Virus record (IMG/VR): IMGVR_UViG_3300027852_000038
Coordinates: 1-64,000 of that record
Reading direction: 5' to 3' (one strand)
Length of the DNA stretch: 64,000 nt
Source of the DNA: a virus
Positions 1 through 6,784 of this stretch are shown piece after piece. Position 1 is the stretch's first letter; each line of letters begins with the position of its first letter. Position numbers and translations under genes: made by a program. The notes under the pieces were generated by a model, which saw nothing but the letters and a program-made list of their open reading frames with translations, did no database searches and was not told the origin of the DNA.

Positions 1-232
1 CAATTTCCCAATCGTATCTTTTAAAGCAACGTAGAAAATCCTTTCCCACATCTATTTCAAAAAATTCTTTGTTGTCAGTAGGGAAATTGTCATAGAATGC
101 GCCGTGACCTAGACAAGGATCACACCAGCTATCACCCACCGCCGCCGGTATCTTTTTAATAAGCTGAACAGCAACGGCCCTTGGTGTGTAAATTCTATCC
201 CTATCTGAGTGTGCATGTTTTGGTGCTCTCAT
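1..232 (-). CDS. DNA methyltransferase-like protein, N-terminal part (runs off the window)
   Basis: The gene starts at an ATG at 232 with a strong GGAGGGG site and stays open to position 1, so only about 77 residues are visible. They include the segment DPCLGHGAFY, which resembles the SAM-binding motif I of phage adenine methyltransferases, preceded by a TP...A..LI helix and followed by an acidic residue run (EIDVGKDF) where the ribose-binding acid of motif II would lie. The catalytic motif (NPPF/DPPY) would be outside the window. The family call is an inference from one motif. The 79-bp spacer before the gene holds a second copy of the AATTTTGGAGGGG site. Confidence 0.55.
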   Translation of the reverse strand, partial: MRAPKHAHSDRDRIYTPRAVAVQLIKKIPAAVGDSWCDPCLGHGAFYDNFPTDNKEFFEIDVGKDFLRCFKRYDWEI

Positions 233-311
233 TTAATCCCCTCCAAAATTGATTTATTCCTATAAAAGATTAATTTGATAAACAAATCTTGAAAGCCCCT
301 CCAAAATTCCT

Positions 312-767
312 TTATTTTAGATAATCAGACAAAAGCTTTTCCCCTGTCGGCTTATAATAATCCGGATGGTAAAGCGTGGTAATTGATCCAGATTCGGAAC
401 ACTTCAGGCAAGTCTTTAAAAAAAGATTCTTTGTGATTGCAACAACCTTTCCCAGATTAACACCATTATCAGGTCGAATAACTGAATCGCCAATCTTAAA
501 CCTAAACCCTTTAGGAATATGGTCCCTTGACAGTAATTCTTCCGGTTGAAATCCCTTTAGTTCCTGTGTATTAATCTTTCTTTTAATTTCCCTATAATGA
601 TTATCAACCAGGCCCCAAATTTTTAACTCGACAAGTGGATTAAGCAAAACATTGCTTTCAAAGTCATAAAGCTGACGTGGAGTTATATCAAGTTCTTCGG
701 CAACCTCAGCCACTGCCAAACCAAGATTTTTTCTTAGACTCTTATATTTAAACCCTCTTTTCTTCAT
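312..767 (-). CDS. Helix-turn-helix protein with C-terminal SH3-like region
   Basis: 151 residues. The N-terminal part (about residues 8-45, LRKNLGLAVAEVAEELD then ITPRQLYDFE) reads like an XRE-type helix-turn-helix. The second half has a 'GDSVIRPDNG..GKVV' stretch typical of small SH3-like beta barrels, plus a CLKC pair. It could be a small DNA-binding regulator of the accessory region. Target and direction of regulation are unknown. It is 12 bp downstream of the next small gene and probably in the same operon. Confidence 0.45.
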   Translation of the reverse strand: MKKRGFKYKSLRKNLGLAVAEVAEELDITPRQLYDFESNVLLNPLVELKIWGLVDNHYREIKRKINTQELKGFQPEELLSRDHIPKGFRFKIGDSVIRPDNGVNLGKVVAITKNLFLKTCLKCSESGSITTLYHPDYYKPTGEKLLSDYLK

Positions 768-779
768 TACATCCCTTTC

Positions 780-1091
780 CTATTTCAATGGTAAACTTGC
801 AGGGCCTTTTCCACCTTTTGCAATAGACCCCTCAAAATCAGGGGGCTCCATAACCCGCTTGACGGCTTTTGACACTGCCAATCTCTGAACATCTAACCAG
901 ACCCCCGGTTCAATATTCCCGTCTTTGCTTAGCTCTACTGGAACCACTAACGCTTGAATGCATCCATAGAGGTCAAACGATATTGAACTAACCACCCCTT
1001 CATACTCGGTGACTTTGTCTTCAACCTTATAACCCAGTAATGCTAGATGTCCCTCAATAAACGACACACTGTTTTCACATTTCTTTTTCAT
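780..1091 (-). CDS. Conserved small phage protein
   Basis: 103 residues, ATG start. It contains LGYKVEDKVTEYEGVVSSIS followed by FDLYGC, a pattern I associate with a conserved phage family of unknown role that has a short SH3-like core (GYKV.D.VT...GVV). The C-terminus is glycine and lysine rich. No catalytic motif is visible. Neighbours are other small genes of the accessory block. Confidence 0.5.
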   Translation of the reverse strand: MKKKCENSVSFIEGHLALLGYKVEDKVTEYEGVVSSISFDLYGCIQALVVPVELSKDGNIEPGVWLDVQRLAVSKAVKRVMEPPDFEGSIAKGGKGPASLPLK

Positions 1092-1115
1092 GTTAATTCC
1101 CCCTTTGTAAGTTGT

Positions 1116-2021
1116 TTAATTACCGGCCGTTTGATGGCCTTTAATGCTGTCGGGCAATTCTGGTGCTACATGACGGCCATTTAATAAAATCCTATAATCA
1201 GGATGAAAATAATTATAAACGTCTGGAGATACTCTTACAGCTACGCCGTGCAAATATGCCTTGCTTGTAGGTCCGCCACTGTTCCGGGCATACCCGATAC
1301 AAGAGCCACCACTGTAGGCTTCCTGACTTCCACTCATTTTTCCACCCGTTGCACTTCCACCTAAACCAATGGTGCTTGACACCATGCCGGGGGTAGAACT
1401 TGCCTTTAAAATCACCAAGACATTGCCGGTAAACTTGGCAGTATCCTCAACGGCCCTGCTGAAACAATCAATCGTCGTCTGATTTCTTTTACCATAAACA
1501 GTAACCACCCCCATAACTTTATATGGCAGGACTTTACCCTTGAGAATCAAAGGATTGTATCCATTCAAGACCTTAATGCAGTTCGCCTCTTTTTCGTTCT
1601 TATCTTTTACCGGATTAGTCTTGTCCGCTCGCTTTCTTTCCTTCTTAGTAAGAACTGCTTTTGATATGGAAGACACCTTTTTATTTCTCAAGTTCTTGGC
1701 CTCTTTCACAGTCCATTCAACCCGACTCGCTAATAAGAAAGGAAGAATAGTCCGTGACTGGTCATTCCAATCTTTAGGAGTCTCCCCAAACCATGGCTGA
1801 GTCTCAGTTACAGGAGCATTCATGGGGTTTAGATGCGTATTCACCCGGCTGACAGAATCAGCTGGCATTTGAACTGGACCAATTATATTTAAACTCATTT
1901 CTTGCTCTTGTCGGGCTGCTGCCGACGTAGTCTGTGAATCTTCTGCAAACGCCGCCGGACTAAGCAAACCACTCAAAACCAAACTAACAATACCCATATT
2001 AAAACATTTTTCTTTAAACAT
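1116..2021 (-). CDS. Sec-exported protein of unknown function
   Basis: 301 residues from the ATG at 2021, which has an AAAAGGGGAAGTG leader; the GTG one codon upstream is less likely. The N-terminus is a clear signal peptide: a charged start, a hydrophobic core (MGIVSLVLSGLLSPAAFA) and a signal peptidase I type AFA site before EDS. The mature part has a basic Lys/Arg-rich middle (about residues 120-150) and a Gly/Ser-rich stretch (about 215-245). Exported proteins without lysis motifs are uncommon in phages, so a role in the host envelope is possible. I do not recognise the family. Confidence 0.6.
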   Translation of the reverse strand: MFKEKCFNMGIVSLVLSGLLSPAAFAEDSQTTSAAARQEQEMSLNIIGPVQMPADSVSRVNTHLNPMNAPVTETQPWFGETPKDWNDQSRTILPFLLASRVEWTVKEAKNLRNKKVSSISKAVLTKKERKRADKTNPVKDKNEKEANCIKVLNGYNPLILKGKVLPYKVMGVVTVYGKRNQTTIDCFSRAVEDTAKFTGNVLVILKASSTPGMVSSTIGLGGSATGGKMSGSQEAYSGGSCIGYARNSGGPTSKAYLHGVAVRVSPDVYNYFHPDYRILLNGRHVAPELPDSIKGHQTAGN

Positions 2022-2037
2022 CACTTCCCCTTTTCTA

Positions 2038-2232
2038 TTAAAACTGTTTTTCCATCTCCAATTTCTTGGTCACGTCCTCCACCAATGTTAGACCCTCTGA
2101 ATTTTTCAAGCAGGCGTATGTATTTTGCCCCGGGGTCATTTCTCCAATAAATTTTTTGTCCTCCTCGGTCAAAACTAAAACAATCATTTCATCTTTTGAG
2201 TCAAACCACTCACCCTGAATAATGACCCTCAT
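2038..2232 (-). CDS. Small hypothetical protein
   Basis: 64 residues, ATG start, acidic and soluble with no motif I recognise. It lies between the exported-protein gene and the thymidylate-synthase-like gene with short spacers, as expected for one transcription unit. Confidence 0.5.
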   Translation of the reverse strand: MRVIIQGEWFDSKDEMIVLVLTEEDKKFIGEMTPGQNTYACLKNSEGLTLVEDVTKKLEMEKQF

Positions 2233-2246
2233 TTCTTACACTCCTA

Positions 2247-2918
2247 TTACTTACGGTTTAAAACCCTTTTAGCAACATCGAACGAATAATCGTATAGGTG
2301 GAGCCCCTTACTTGTGACAATCATTTCACCGTCTTGAACTCCAATCTCTTGAGCCATATATTCTTTTAAAAGCTGAATGCCTGCAAGATTAGAGGGGAAC
2401 CCGGCCCACAAATCCCATGATCGAAAATACACCATAAAATGTAATTTATTATTTTTGACAAAGGTGTCAATCCCCCTTAAACACTGAGAATGCTCCAAAT
2501 CCAATGAATGACGATCACCCACCGCCATGTATGCCTGATTGGTTCCTGGTCCGGGTTCCTTATACATTTTAATTACTTTTTCAATCTGCTCCTCCAGGTC
2601 ATCACCATAAATATAACCCTCTTGGGATTGTTTGTTGGAGGTAACAAGGCACCTTAAATATTCCGCTATATAATCGTCATCGGTTGGAGCGGGGACACCT
2701 TCCGGGACAAAAGGAATTAACGGCCGAGCTCCTGGGTATCGAAAAACAACAGTGATAAAATCTAACTGCTTCCTATAACGACCTGTAAAACTCCCCCGAG
2801 AAATTAAGTAATCAGTGCCTTTATCTAAAACTGCCATAAGGCTTTTATACCAGCCATCTTCGAGCGTGGTTGCTTCGATACTGATTAACTCCAATTTCGC
2901 TAAAACTTTGTCCTGCAT
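2247..2918 (-). CDS. Thymidylate synthase-like pyrimidine methylase or hydroxymethylase
   Basis: 223 residues from the ATG at 2918, which has a TGGGGGTG site; the longer frame to 2993 would overlap the terminator and the preceding gene. Thymidylate synthase landmarks appear in order: the YIYG element (about 102-105), a Cys that fits the nucleophile (C146 in SQCLRGID), the phosphate and substrate stretch FRSWDLWAGFPSNL (165-178) and a C-terminal HLY (207-209). The CL and RSWDLW forms resemble archaeal-type ThyA. The Asn in PSNL corresponds to the residue that favours dUMP over dCMP. The product is therefore dTMP or 5-hydroxymethyl-dUMP. Short N-terminus; no FAD-type ThyX motif. Confidence 0.7.
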   Translation of the reverse strand: MQDKVLAKLELISIEATTLEDGWYKSLMAVLDKGTDYLISRGSFTGRYRKQLDFITVVFRYPGARPLIPFVPEGVPAPTDDDYIAEYLRCLVTSNKQSQEGYIYGDDLEEQIEKVIKMYKEPGPGTNQAYMAVGDRHSLDLEHSQCLRGIDTFVKNNKLHFMVYFRSWDLWAGFPSNLAGIQLLKEYMAQEIGVQDGEMIVTSKGLHLYDYSFDVAKRVLNRK

Positions 2919-2944
2919 AACACCCCCAAAATAAAATAAAATAG

Positions 2945-2972
2945 AAAAAAGGGGGGGACAAGAGTCCCCCCC
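2945..2972 (-). terminator. Rho-independent terminator
   Basis: On the minus strand a perfect 9-bp stem (GGGGGGGAC / GTCCCCCCC) with a 4-nt loop is followed by six T. It lies directly after the stop of the exported Cys-rich protein (2980) and before the thymidylate-synthase-like gene, so it should reduce read-through between them. Confidence 0.85.
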
Positions 2973-2979
2973 AAATCCC

Positions 2980-3423
2980 TTAGTAGGTTTCACCGCCTAC
3001 TACCACTGTGGAACTTGCAGAATAACAACCAGTCATTGAAGTATTATAACTCCGAGTGGCCAAGCTACCGGCAGCACAGGACTCAAAAACTCCCACACCT
3101 CCCATATAACCAGGCATATAACCGGGCATATGGCCGCAACCATAACCAGTTGAATTAATATTTACAACCCCGGAAGCGGAGGTACCCACGGAGGTTCCGT
3201 TATACTTGACGGTATCTATTCGGTAAGACTGCGAAAAACTGTCACACGTAACTTGAGTAATATCGGCCATACCCTCATGGCTGGAAACGAAAACCGCCGA
3301 ACTTCCACTGATTGATAAACCGGATTGATTGAGCCCACAACATCCGGGACCGGCATACGCCAACAAAACAGGAAACATGATCATGAATAAAATTGTTACC
3401 AACATTGTTACACACTTTTTCAT
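2980..3423 (-). CDS. Sec-exported Cys-rich small protein
   Basis: 147 residues from the ATG at 3423 (AAAGGGAG site 8 nt upstream). The N-terminus MKKCVTMLVTILFMIMFPV then LLAYA is a signal peptide, with likely cleavage after AYA. The mature protein starts with GPGCCG, is rich in Ser, Gly and Thr, has about six cysteines and a short MPGYMPGYM repeat. This looks like a small disulfide-stabilised secreted or surface protein. It is the second exported product in the accessory region. Function unknown. Confidence 0.6.
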   Translation of the reverse strand: MKKCVTMLVTILFMIMFPVLLAYAGPGCCGLNQSGLSISGSSAVFVSSHEGMADITQVTCDSFSQSYRIDTVKYNGTSVGTSASGVVNINSTGYGCGHMPGYMPGYMGGVGVFESCAAGSLATRSYNTSMTGCYSASSTVVVGGETY

Positions 3424-3548
3424 TGTATTACTCCCTTTAAAAAATTTATTTAAACCTGCCAAAACCAATTAAGATTATCTAAAAATTACTAATTGACATC
3501 GATTGTTTCTTATTCACCCCCTTCCCAAAACTGGCTTTTGATTAATTC

Positions 3549-3689
3549 TTAACTTAATTTTATTGGAGGGACAAACTTTCTCCCTTTTTGCTCTCTATAA
3601 AGACTTTGGAGTCTTTCATATTCCTGACCAACTCTGATAAGATCTTCAATCAGCTTTTCAAACTCCGTGTCTGTGTAAACGGTTGTCAT
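3549..3689 (-). CDS. Small hypothetical protein (46 aa)
   Basis: An ATG at 3689 preceded by AAGGGGGAAATC opens a 46-codon frame beginning MTTVYTDTEFEKLIEDLIRV and ending at TAA. It is predicted to be helical and charged. The strong ribosome site and its position in an otherwise empty 330-bp interval support it as real. The rest of that interval (3424-3548 and 3690-3798) shows no further frame with a good start. Confidence 0.6.
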   Translation of the reverse strand: MTTVYTDTEFEKLIEDLIRVGQEYERLQSLYREQKGRKFVPPIKLS

Positions 3690-3798
3690 GATTTCCCCCT
3701 TGTGTTGAATTATGCTTACTCTATTCTTTTACGTATTCTATCAAAGATTTATTTCTGACTCCCTGATTTGCGTTATATTGAAAACCCCGTGTCAGCCT

Positions 3799-4017
3799 TC
3801 ATGAAATGGTAAAATAATCCAAATTAGGCGATGTTAGAGCTATCAAAATTTTCTGATCAGCTCTCAAAATCCAACGACTTATGATAGTAATAGCTCTTCC
3901 ATCATCAAGCTCAGGGAAAGTAGACAATAAATAAAACCTTGCCCCATGCATGGTGACAATTCCACTTTCCTTTAATTCATCCAGAAAACCAAAATAACTT
4001 TCAATTTCCTTAGCCAT
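3799..4017 (-). CDS. Small hypothetical protein
   Basis: 72 residues from the ATG at 4017 (GAAGGGA site); the longer frame to 4047 lacks a site. The sequence contains ELKESGIVTMHGARFYL and a DDGRAITIISRWI stretch, which looks like a compact conserved phage protein of unknown role. Confidence 0.55.
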   Translation of the reverse strand: MAKEIESYFGFLDELKESGIVTMHGARFYLLSTFPELDDGRAITIISRWILRADQKILIALTSPNLDYFTIS

Positions 4018-4081
4018 CTTATTTTCCCTTCTCAGGCCTGGCGTCAAGTCATTGTTGACTTTCTTAACATTATTCCCCTTT

Positions 4082-4297
4082 TTATCTTTGAGTTAAATCA
4101 GGAAGTAGAGTTAAATTCTTATTCATGTTCCAAAATCGCCTTACCCTAACCGCTTTCTTTGGGTTACAAATTATGTTAGCAAGGCAAGCATAAGGCCTGC
4201 ATTCAAACCTTGACCAAGTTCCTTTGATTTCAACTATCTTTCCCAATGTCCCATCTTTATCCTTAACCATGTCCCCTATTTTAAATTGGGTTTCCAC
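4082..4297 (-). CDS. Small SH3-like hypothetical protein
   Basis: 71 residues. It opens METQFKIGDMVKDKDGTLGK, the usual start of a KOW/SH3-like small barrel, and has a basic C-terminal half. Its start overlaps the end of the upstream membrane protein gene by 22 bp, which suggests translational coupling. Function unknown. Confidence 0.5.
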   Translation of the reverse strand: METQFKIGDMVKDKDGTLGKIVEIKGTWSRFECRPYACLANIICNPKKAVRVRRFWNMNKNLTLLPDLTQR

Positions 4298-4584
4298 GAT
4301 TTCCCCTTTTTCATCTGCATTGTTTTCACTGCATCAATTTTATGGCCATCCCTAACAAAAAATAATTGGCCACGATGATAAAAGTATTGTTCATGCCGCC
4401 CGTGGAAATTCACAGCTTTATCAAAGAGTGCTTTAATTTCCTTAAACTCTAACTCATTTAAATACGAAAAATCAGTAATAGAGACTGCTGAAGCATAAGG
4501 TTCCTGTTTAAATATATACCAACCGTGACCAATTAATAAGCCAAAATAGACGCCCAATAATAGAATAAACAATCTTTGTAACAT
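4276..4584 (-). CDS. Small single-pass membrane protein
   Basis: 102 residues. The N-terminus MLQRLFILLLGVYFGLLIGH is a transmembrane segment, followed by a soluble part with several His and Tyr (YFYHRGQLFF). It may be an uncleaved anchor or a signal peptide. No family recognised. Confidence 0.5.
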   Translation of the reverse strand: MLQRLFILLLGVYFGLLIGHGWYIFKQEPYASAVSITDFSYLNELEFKEIKALFDKAVNFHGRHEQYFYHRGQLFFVRDGHKIDAVKTMQMKKGKSWKPNLK

Positions 4585-4587
4585 GTC

Positions 4588-4761
4588 TTAATCCTCAATA
4601 CTCTTTGTAAGTTCCTGTTGATGTTTCCGTAACAACTCCACTGGGTCATCATGGCGGGCATCAATCCAAAATTCATCATCATCTATTATAGACAACTGGA
4701 AAATTAGATCCTCCAATGTAGAAATTATCCTCTCTCTAACATCAACTGCCATTTTAAACAT
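4588..4761 (-). CDS. Small acidic hypothetical protein (57 aa)
   Basis: An ATG at 4761 follows a GGGGGTGGTT site and opens 57 codons (MFKMAVDVRERIISTLEDLI at the start) ending TAA at 4588. The product is helical and acidic. Its start overlaps the last 8 bp of the DUF4116-like gene, a typical coupled arrangement. Confidence 0.6.
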   Translation of the reverse strand: MFKMAVDVRERIISTLEDLIFQLSIIDDDEFWIDARHDDPVELLRKHQQELTKSIED

Positions 4762-5002
4762 AACCACCCCCGTTTAAAATATCCTTGACAGATTGATTTC
4801 TAATCAATTCAAAAGCAAATCTATTCTGGTTTACAGCTTCCCTGCAAACTTCCACAGTTTGACGCCAAACAAACCTAAGAGCTCTATGATTTTGTTTTAC
4901 TGCTGCAAGGCAAATTCCCTCTGTCTGATTAAAAACAAACCGGAGTGCCAGGCCATCCTTCCTAACTACTTTCAAGCAAGATTTTGATGTTTGTTTGTTC
5001 AT
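4754..5002 (-). CDS. DUF4116-like repeat protein
   Basis: 82 residues made almost wholly of three repeats of about 22 residues: CLKVVRKDGLALRFV, CLAAVKQNHRALRFV and CREAVNQNRFAFELI. The pattern (A-V-K-Q-N-x-x-A-L-x-F/Y) is that of DUF4116, helical repeats found in proteins of protists, giant viruses and some phages and bacteria. No function is established. The repeat could act as a small protein-binding scaffold. Confidence 0.6.
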   Translation of the reverse strand: MNKQTSKSCLKVVRKDGLALRFVFNQTEGICLAAVKQNHRALRFVWRQTVEVCREAVNQNRFAFELIRNQSVKDILNGGGYV

Positions 5003-5022
5003 ATTCTACCCCCTTTATAAAA

Positions 5023-5520
5023 TTATACGGAACATTCACCATAACAAAAATCATGACATTTATTACAGTATCCAGAATGATGTTTGTATTGTTCATCCCG
5101 ATCTTCCGTTTCCCATTTTTCCGCTGTGGCTTCATTGGCCCCGGTTTCTTCTAATGTATCCCCGGCTGAAATTATAGTAGTAGGGTCTGTCTTGAATCTA
5201 CTCACGCCATCAGGATTAAAAATCTGATCATTTAACGGGGCAAGGCCCTCCCGATCACACCCAAGATATTCCCGGCCGTTTAAGGTTAAGGCCGACCACT
5301 GAGTGTTATAATAACCCACCACCTCGCCATCTTTCACAAGTTTATACTCGGCGTAGCCTGTTTTGGCTTTACCGGCTACAATTACGCCCTCTAAATTAAT
5401 TTCAGAGTCATCAACGTGAGGACTCTGACACCCACAATCACAATACAATTTATTTCCACCTTCTTTACATCTCAATTTTTGTTCCGGTCCTCTTATCATC
5501 TCATATTCAATTCTGCCCAT
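5023..5520 (-). CDS. Cys-rich hypothetical protein
   Basis: 165 residues. It has two cysteine clusters: CDCGC near residues 27-31 and CNKCHDFCYGEC at the C-terminus, both suitable for zinc binding. The middle is a beta-rich soluble part (GYAEYKLVKDGEVVGYY). A promoter-like element lies 45 nt upstream. Function unknown. Confidence 0.5.
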   Translation of the reverse strand: MGRIEYEMIRGPEQKLRCKEGGNKLYCDCGCQSPHVDDSEINLEGVIVAGKAKTGYAEYKLVKDGEVVGYYNTQWSALTLNGREYLGCDREGLAPLNDQIFNPDGVSRFKTDPTTIISAGDTLEETGANEATAEKWETEDRDEQYKHHSGYCNKCHDFCYGECSV

Positions 5521-5554
5521 GACTTGCCCCTTTTAATTTGGATTATTGTGTGTG

Positions 5555-5590
5555 TTACTATATAATTTATCGGCATCCTATGAAATAACT
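5555..5590 (-). promoter_or_regulatory. Promoter-like element, copy A
   Basis: Minus strand core AGGATGCCGATAAA (5566-5579) followed by TTATATAG. The same 14-bp core occurs at 6464-6477 and 6713-6726. The core ends 45 nt upstream of the start codon at 5520, close to the 41-42 nt seen for the other two copies. The constant spacing argues for a promoter with a short leader. No standard -35 box is evident. Confidence 0.5.
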
Positions 5591-5705
5591 GTTCTTTCCT
5601 GTTTTGGATGAACCTCCATTATATTTTTTTGATCCTCTGTAAACCCCCTGACCAAATATTTCACTGATTTTTTAGGGTTTCGTCAATTTCTTTCATAGTC
5701 ATCAT
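5578..5705 (-). CDS. Two possible overlapping micro-ORFs
   Basis: An ATG at 5705 with an AATAGGGGGGATAG leader opens a 14-codon frame (MMTMKEIDETLKNQ, 5661-5705). Its stop overlaps a GTG at 5664 that opens a 28-codon frame ending at 5578. The GTGA overlap and the strong site suggest coupled micro-proteins. The alternative is remnants of one gene. Low confidence. Confidence 0.3.
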
Positions 5706-5726
5706 GTTCTATCCCCCCTATTGATT

Positions 5727-5972
5727 TTAACGGAATCTCTCCATATGCTGGTCTGTCAAAATAGTTAGCAACTGACAGTCACTCAATGATCCCATTAACT
5801 TCTTTACCTTTGCCAATCTCTCTTTGGTCTGCCATTTGATCCGGGCTGCATATCGCATATTGTTCAAAGGTTCCAAGTAAAGCCCCAATGCTGTATTCTC
5901 AATCCCTCTGGTAATTTCAGTCAGTCCGGCAGTAAAATTTCTATAAACTGTTGTTTTGACCAAATCTCTCAT
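5727..5972 (-). CDS. Small basic hypothetical protein
   Basis: 81 residues, basic (many Arg and Lys), mostly helical by composition, with no recognised motif. It sits in the run of small accessory genes. Confidence 0.45.
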   Translation of the reverse strand: MRDLVKTTVYRNFTAGLTEITRGIENTALGLYLEPLNNMRYAARIKWQTKERLAKVKKLMGSLSDCQLLTILTDQHMERFR

Positions 5973-6001
5973 TGTTTTATTCCCCTTAATTTGTTGTAGA
6001 A

Positions 6002-6265
6002 TTACAGGGTAATTAAAATATTCTCAATTTCCTTCCATTCAATCGATTCTCTTAACAACTGAATTCGGACAGCGAGCTTCAATGCCTTATCGCTCAGTGT
6101 TCTATCTTTAGTTTTCTTTGCCTGTTCCATCAGGGTGACAAACTCTTCTTCGCCTTGCTCTTTCAACTGTTTCATTCTTGCCATTTGTTGTTCAGTTGCC
6201 TGCATGCCAAAATAAACGGCGTCTACAGTGTCCACAAATTCCCTTATTTCAATTGTGTTTGTCAT
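6002..6265 (-). CDS. Small helical hypothetical protein
   Basis: 87 residues, strongly helical and charged (for example TEQQMARMKQLKEQGEEEF), likely a short coiled coil. No family recognised. Confidence 0.45.
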   Translation of the reverse strand: MTNTIEIREFVDTVDAVYFGMQATEQQMARMKQLKEQGEEEFVTLMEQAKKTKDRTLSDKALKLAVRIQLLRESIEWKEIENILITL

Positions 6266-6286
6266 TTTAATTCCCCTTAAGTTTTA

Positions 6287-6421
6287 TTATTCTGGGATTT
6301 CTTCTTGACAATTTTCGCAGTAAGGAACATATTTTTTTGCTGTGAAATCATAAACTTCGATTTTAGCTACGGTTTTGCACCACTGACATTCACATTTCCG
6401 TGTTATTTTTCTTGTCTTCAT
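6287..6421 (-). CDS. Small zinc-ribbon protein (44 aa)
   Basis: An ATG at 6421 with AAGGGAG 8 nt upstream opens 44 codons ending TAA at 6287. The cysteines are arranged CECQWC ... CENC, which fits one zinc-ribbon. The N-terminus is basic (MKTRKITRK). Such proteins may bind nucleic acid or a host protein. Promoter-like copy B lies directly upstream. Confidence 0.65.
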   Translation of the reverse strand: MKTRKITRKCECQWCKTVAKIEVYDFTAKKYVPYCENCQEEIPE

Positions 6422-6443
6422 TTTTGATTCTCCCTTAAGTTTG

Positions 6444-6492
6444 TTGTTATTGCTCTTATTTAGTTTATCGGCATCCTGTAAAATAACTTTAG
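6444..6492 (-). promoter_or_regulatory. Promoter-like element, copy B (49-bp perfect repeat)
   Basis: All 49 bp are identical to 6693-6741. The 14-bp core AGGATGCCGATAAA ends 42 nt upstream of the zinc-ribbon start codon at 6421 and is followed by CTAAATAAG, which resembles a T4-type late box or a weak -10. Confidence 0.6.
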
Positions 6493-6500
6493 TTTTTATC

Positions 6501-6671
6501 TTAATTTACTAATTTTGGCATACGGCGGGACATCCAATTTTTAGCTCCCTTCAGGGTCTTGAAGGTCCTGCTTTGACTGAAAGTCAAAGCAAGGTAAGTT
6601 CCATCAGCCATTTTTTCAATGCCCCTGTAAGCTCCATCGGGCTGTTTTTTCATTCTGCTGCCATCTTCCAT
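6501..6671 (-). CDS. Small hypothetical protein (56 aa)
   Basis: An ATG at 6671 with an AAGGGGAATAAAA leader opens 56 codons ending TAA at 6501. The sequence includes DGTYLALTFSQSRTFKTLKG and AKNWMSRRM, a pattern of short phage proteins with a beta-strand then an amphipathic helix. Function unknown. Copy C of the promoter-like element is directly upstream. Confidence 0.6.
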   Translation of the reverse strand: MEDGSRMKKQPDGAYRGIEKMADGTYLALTFSQSRTFKTLKGAKNWMSRRMPKLVN

Positions 6672-6692
6672 TTTTATTCCCCTTGATTTGAA

Positions 6693-6741
6693 TTGTTATT
6701 GCTCTTATTTAGTTTATCGGCATCCTGTAAAATAACTTTAG
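6693..6741 (-). promoter_or_regulatory. Promoter-like element, copy C (49-bp perfect repeat)
   Basis: Identical over 49 bp to 6444-6492, 249 bp away. The core ends 41 nt upstream of the start codon at 6671. It lies just downstream of the polymerase-like gene, so it probably starts the accessory transcription unit. Confidence 0.6.
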
Positions 6742-6784
6742 CTTTATTATACAAACCTACCATACAATTCAATATTTTGTCAAG

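Noticed and set aside
233-311. 18-codon TTG leader frame that ends in the methylase start (ATGA overlap)
   Set aside because: Start is weak and the product very short; could be chance.
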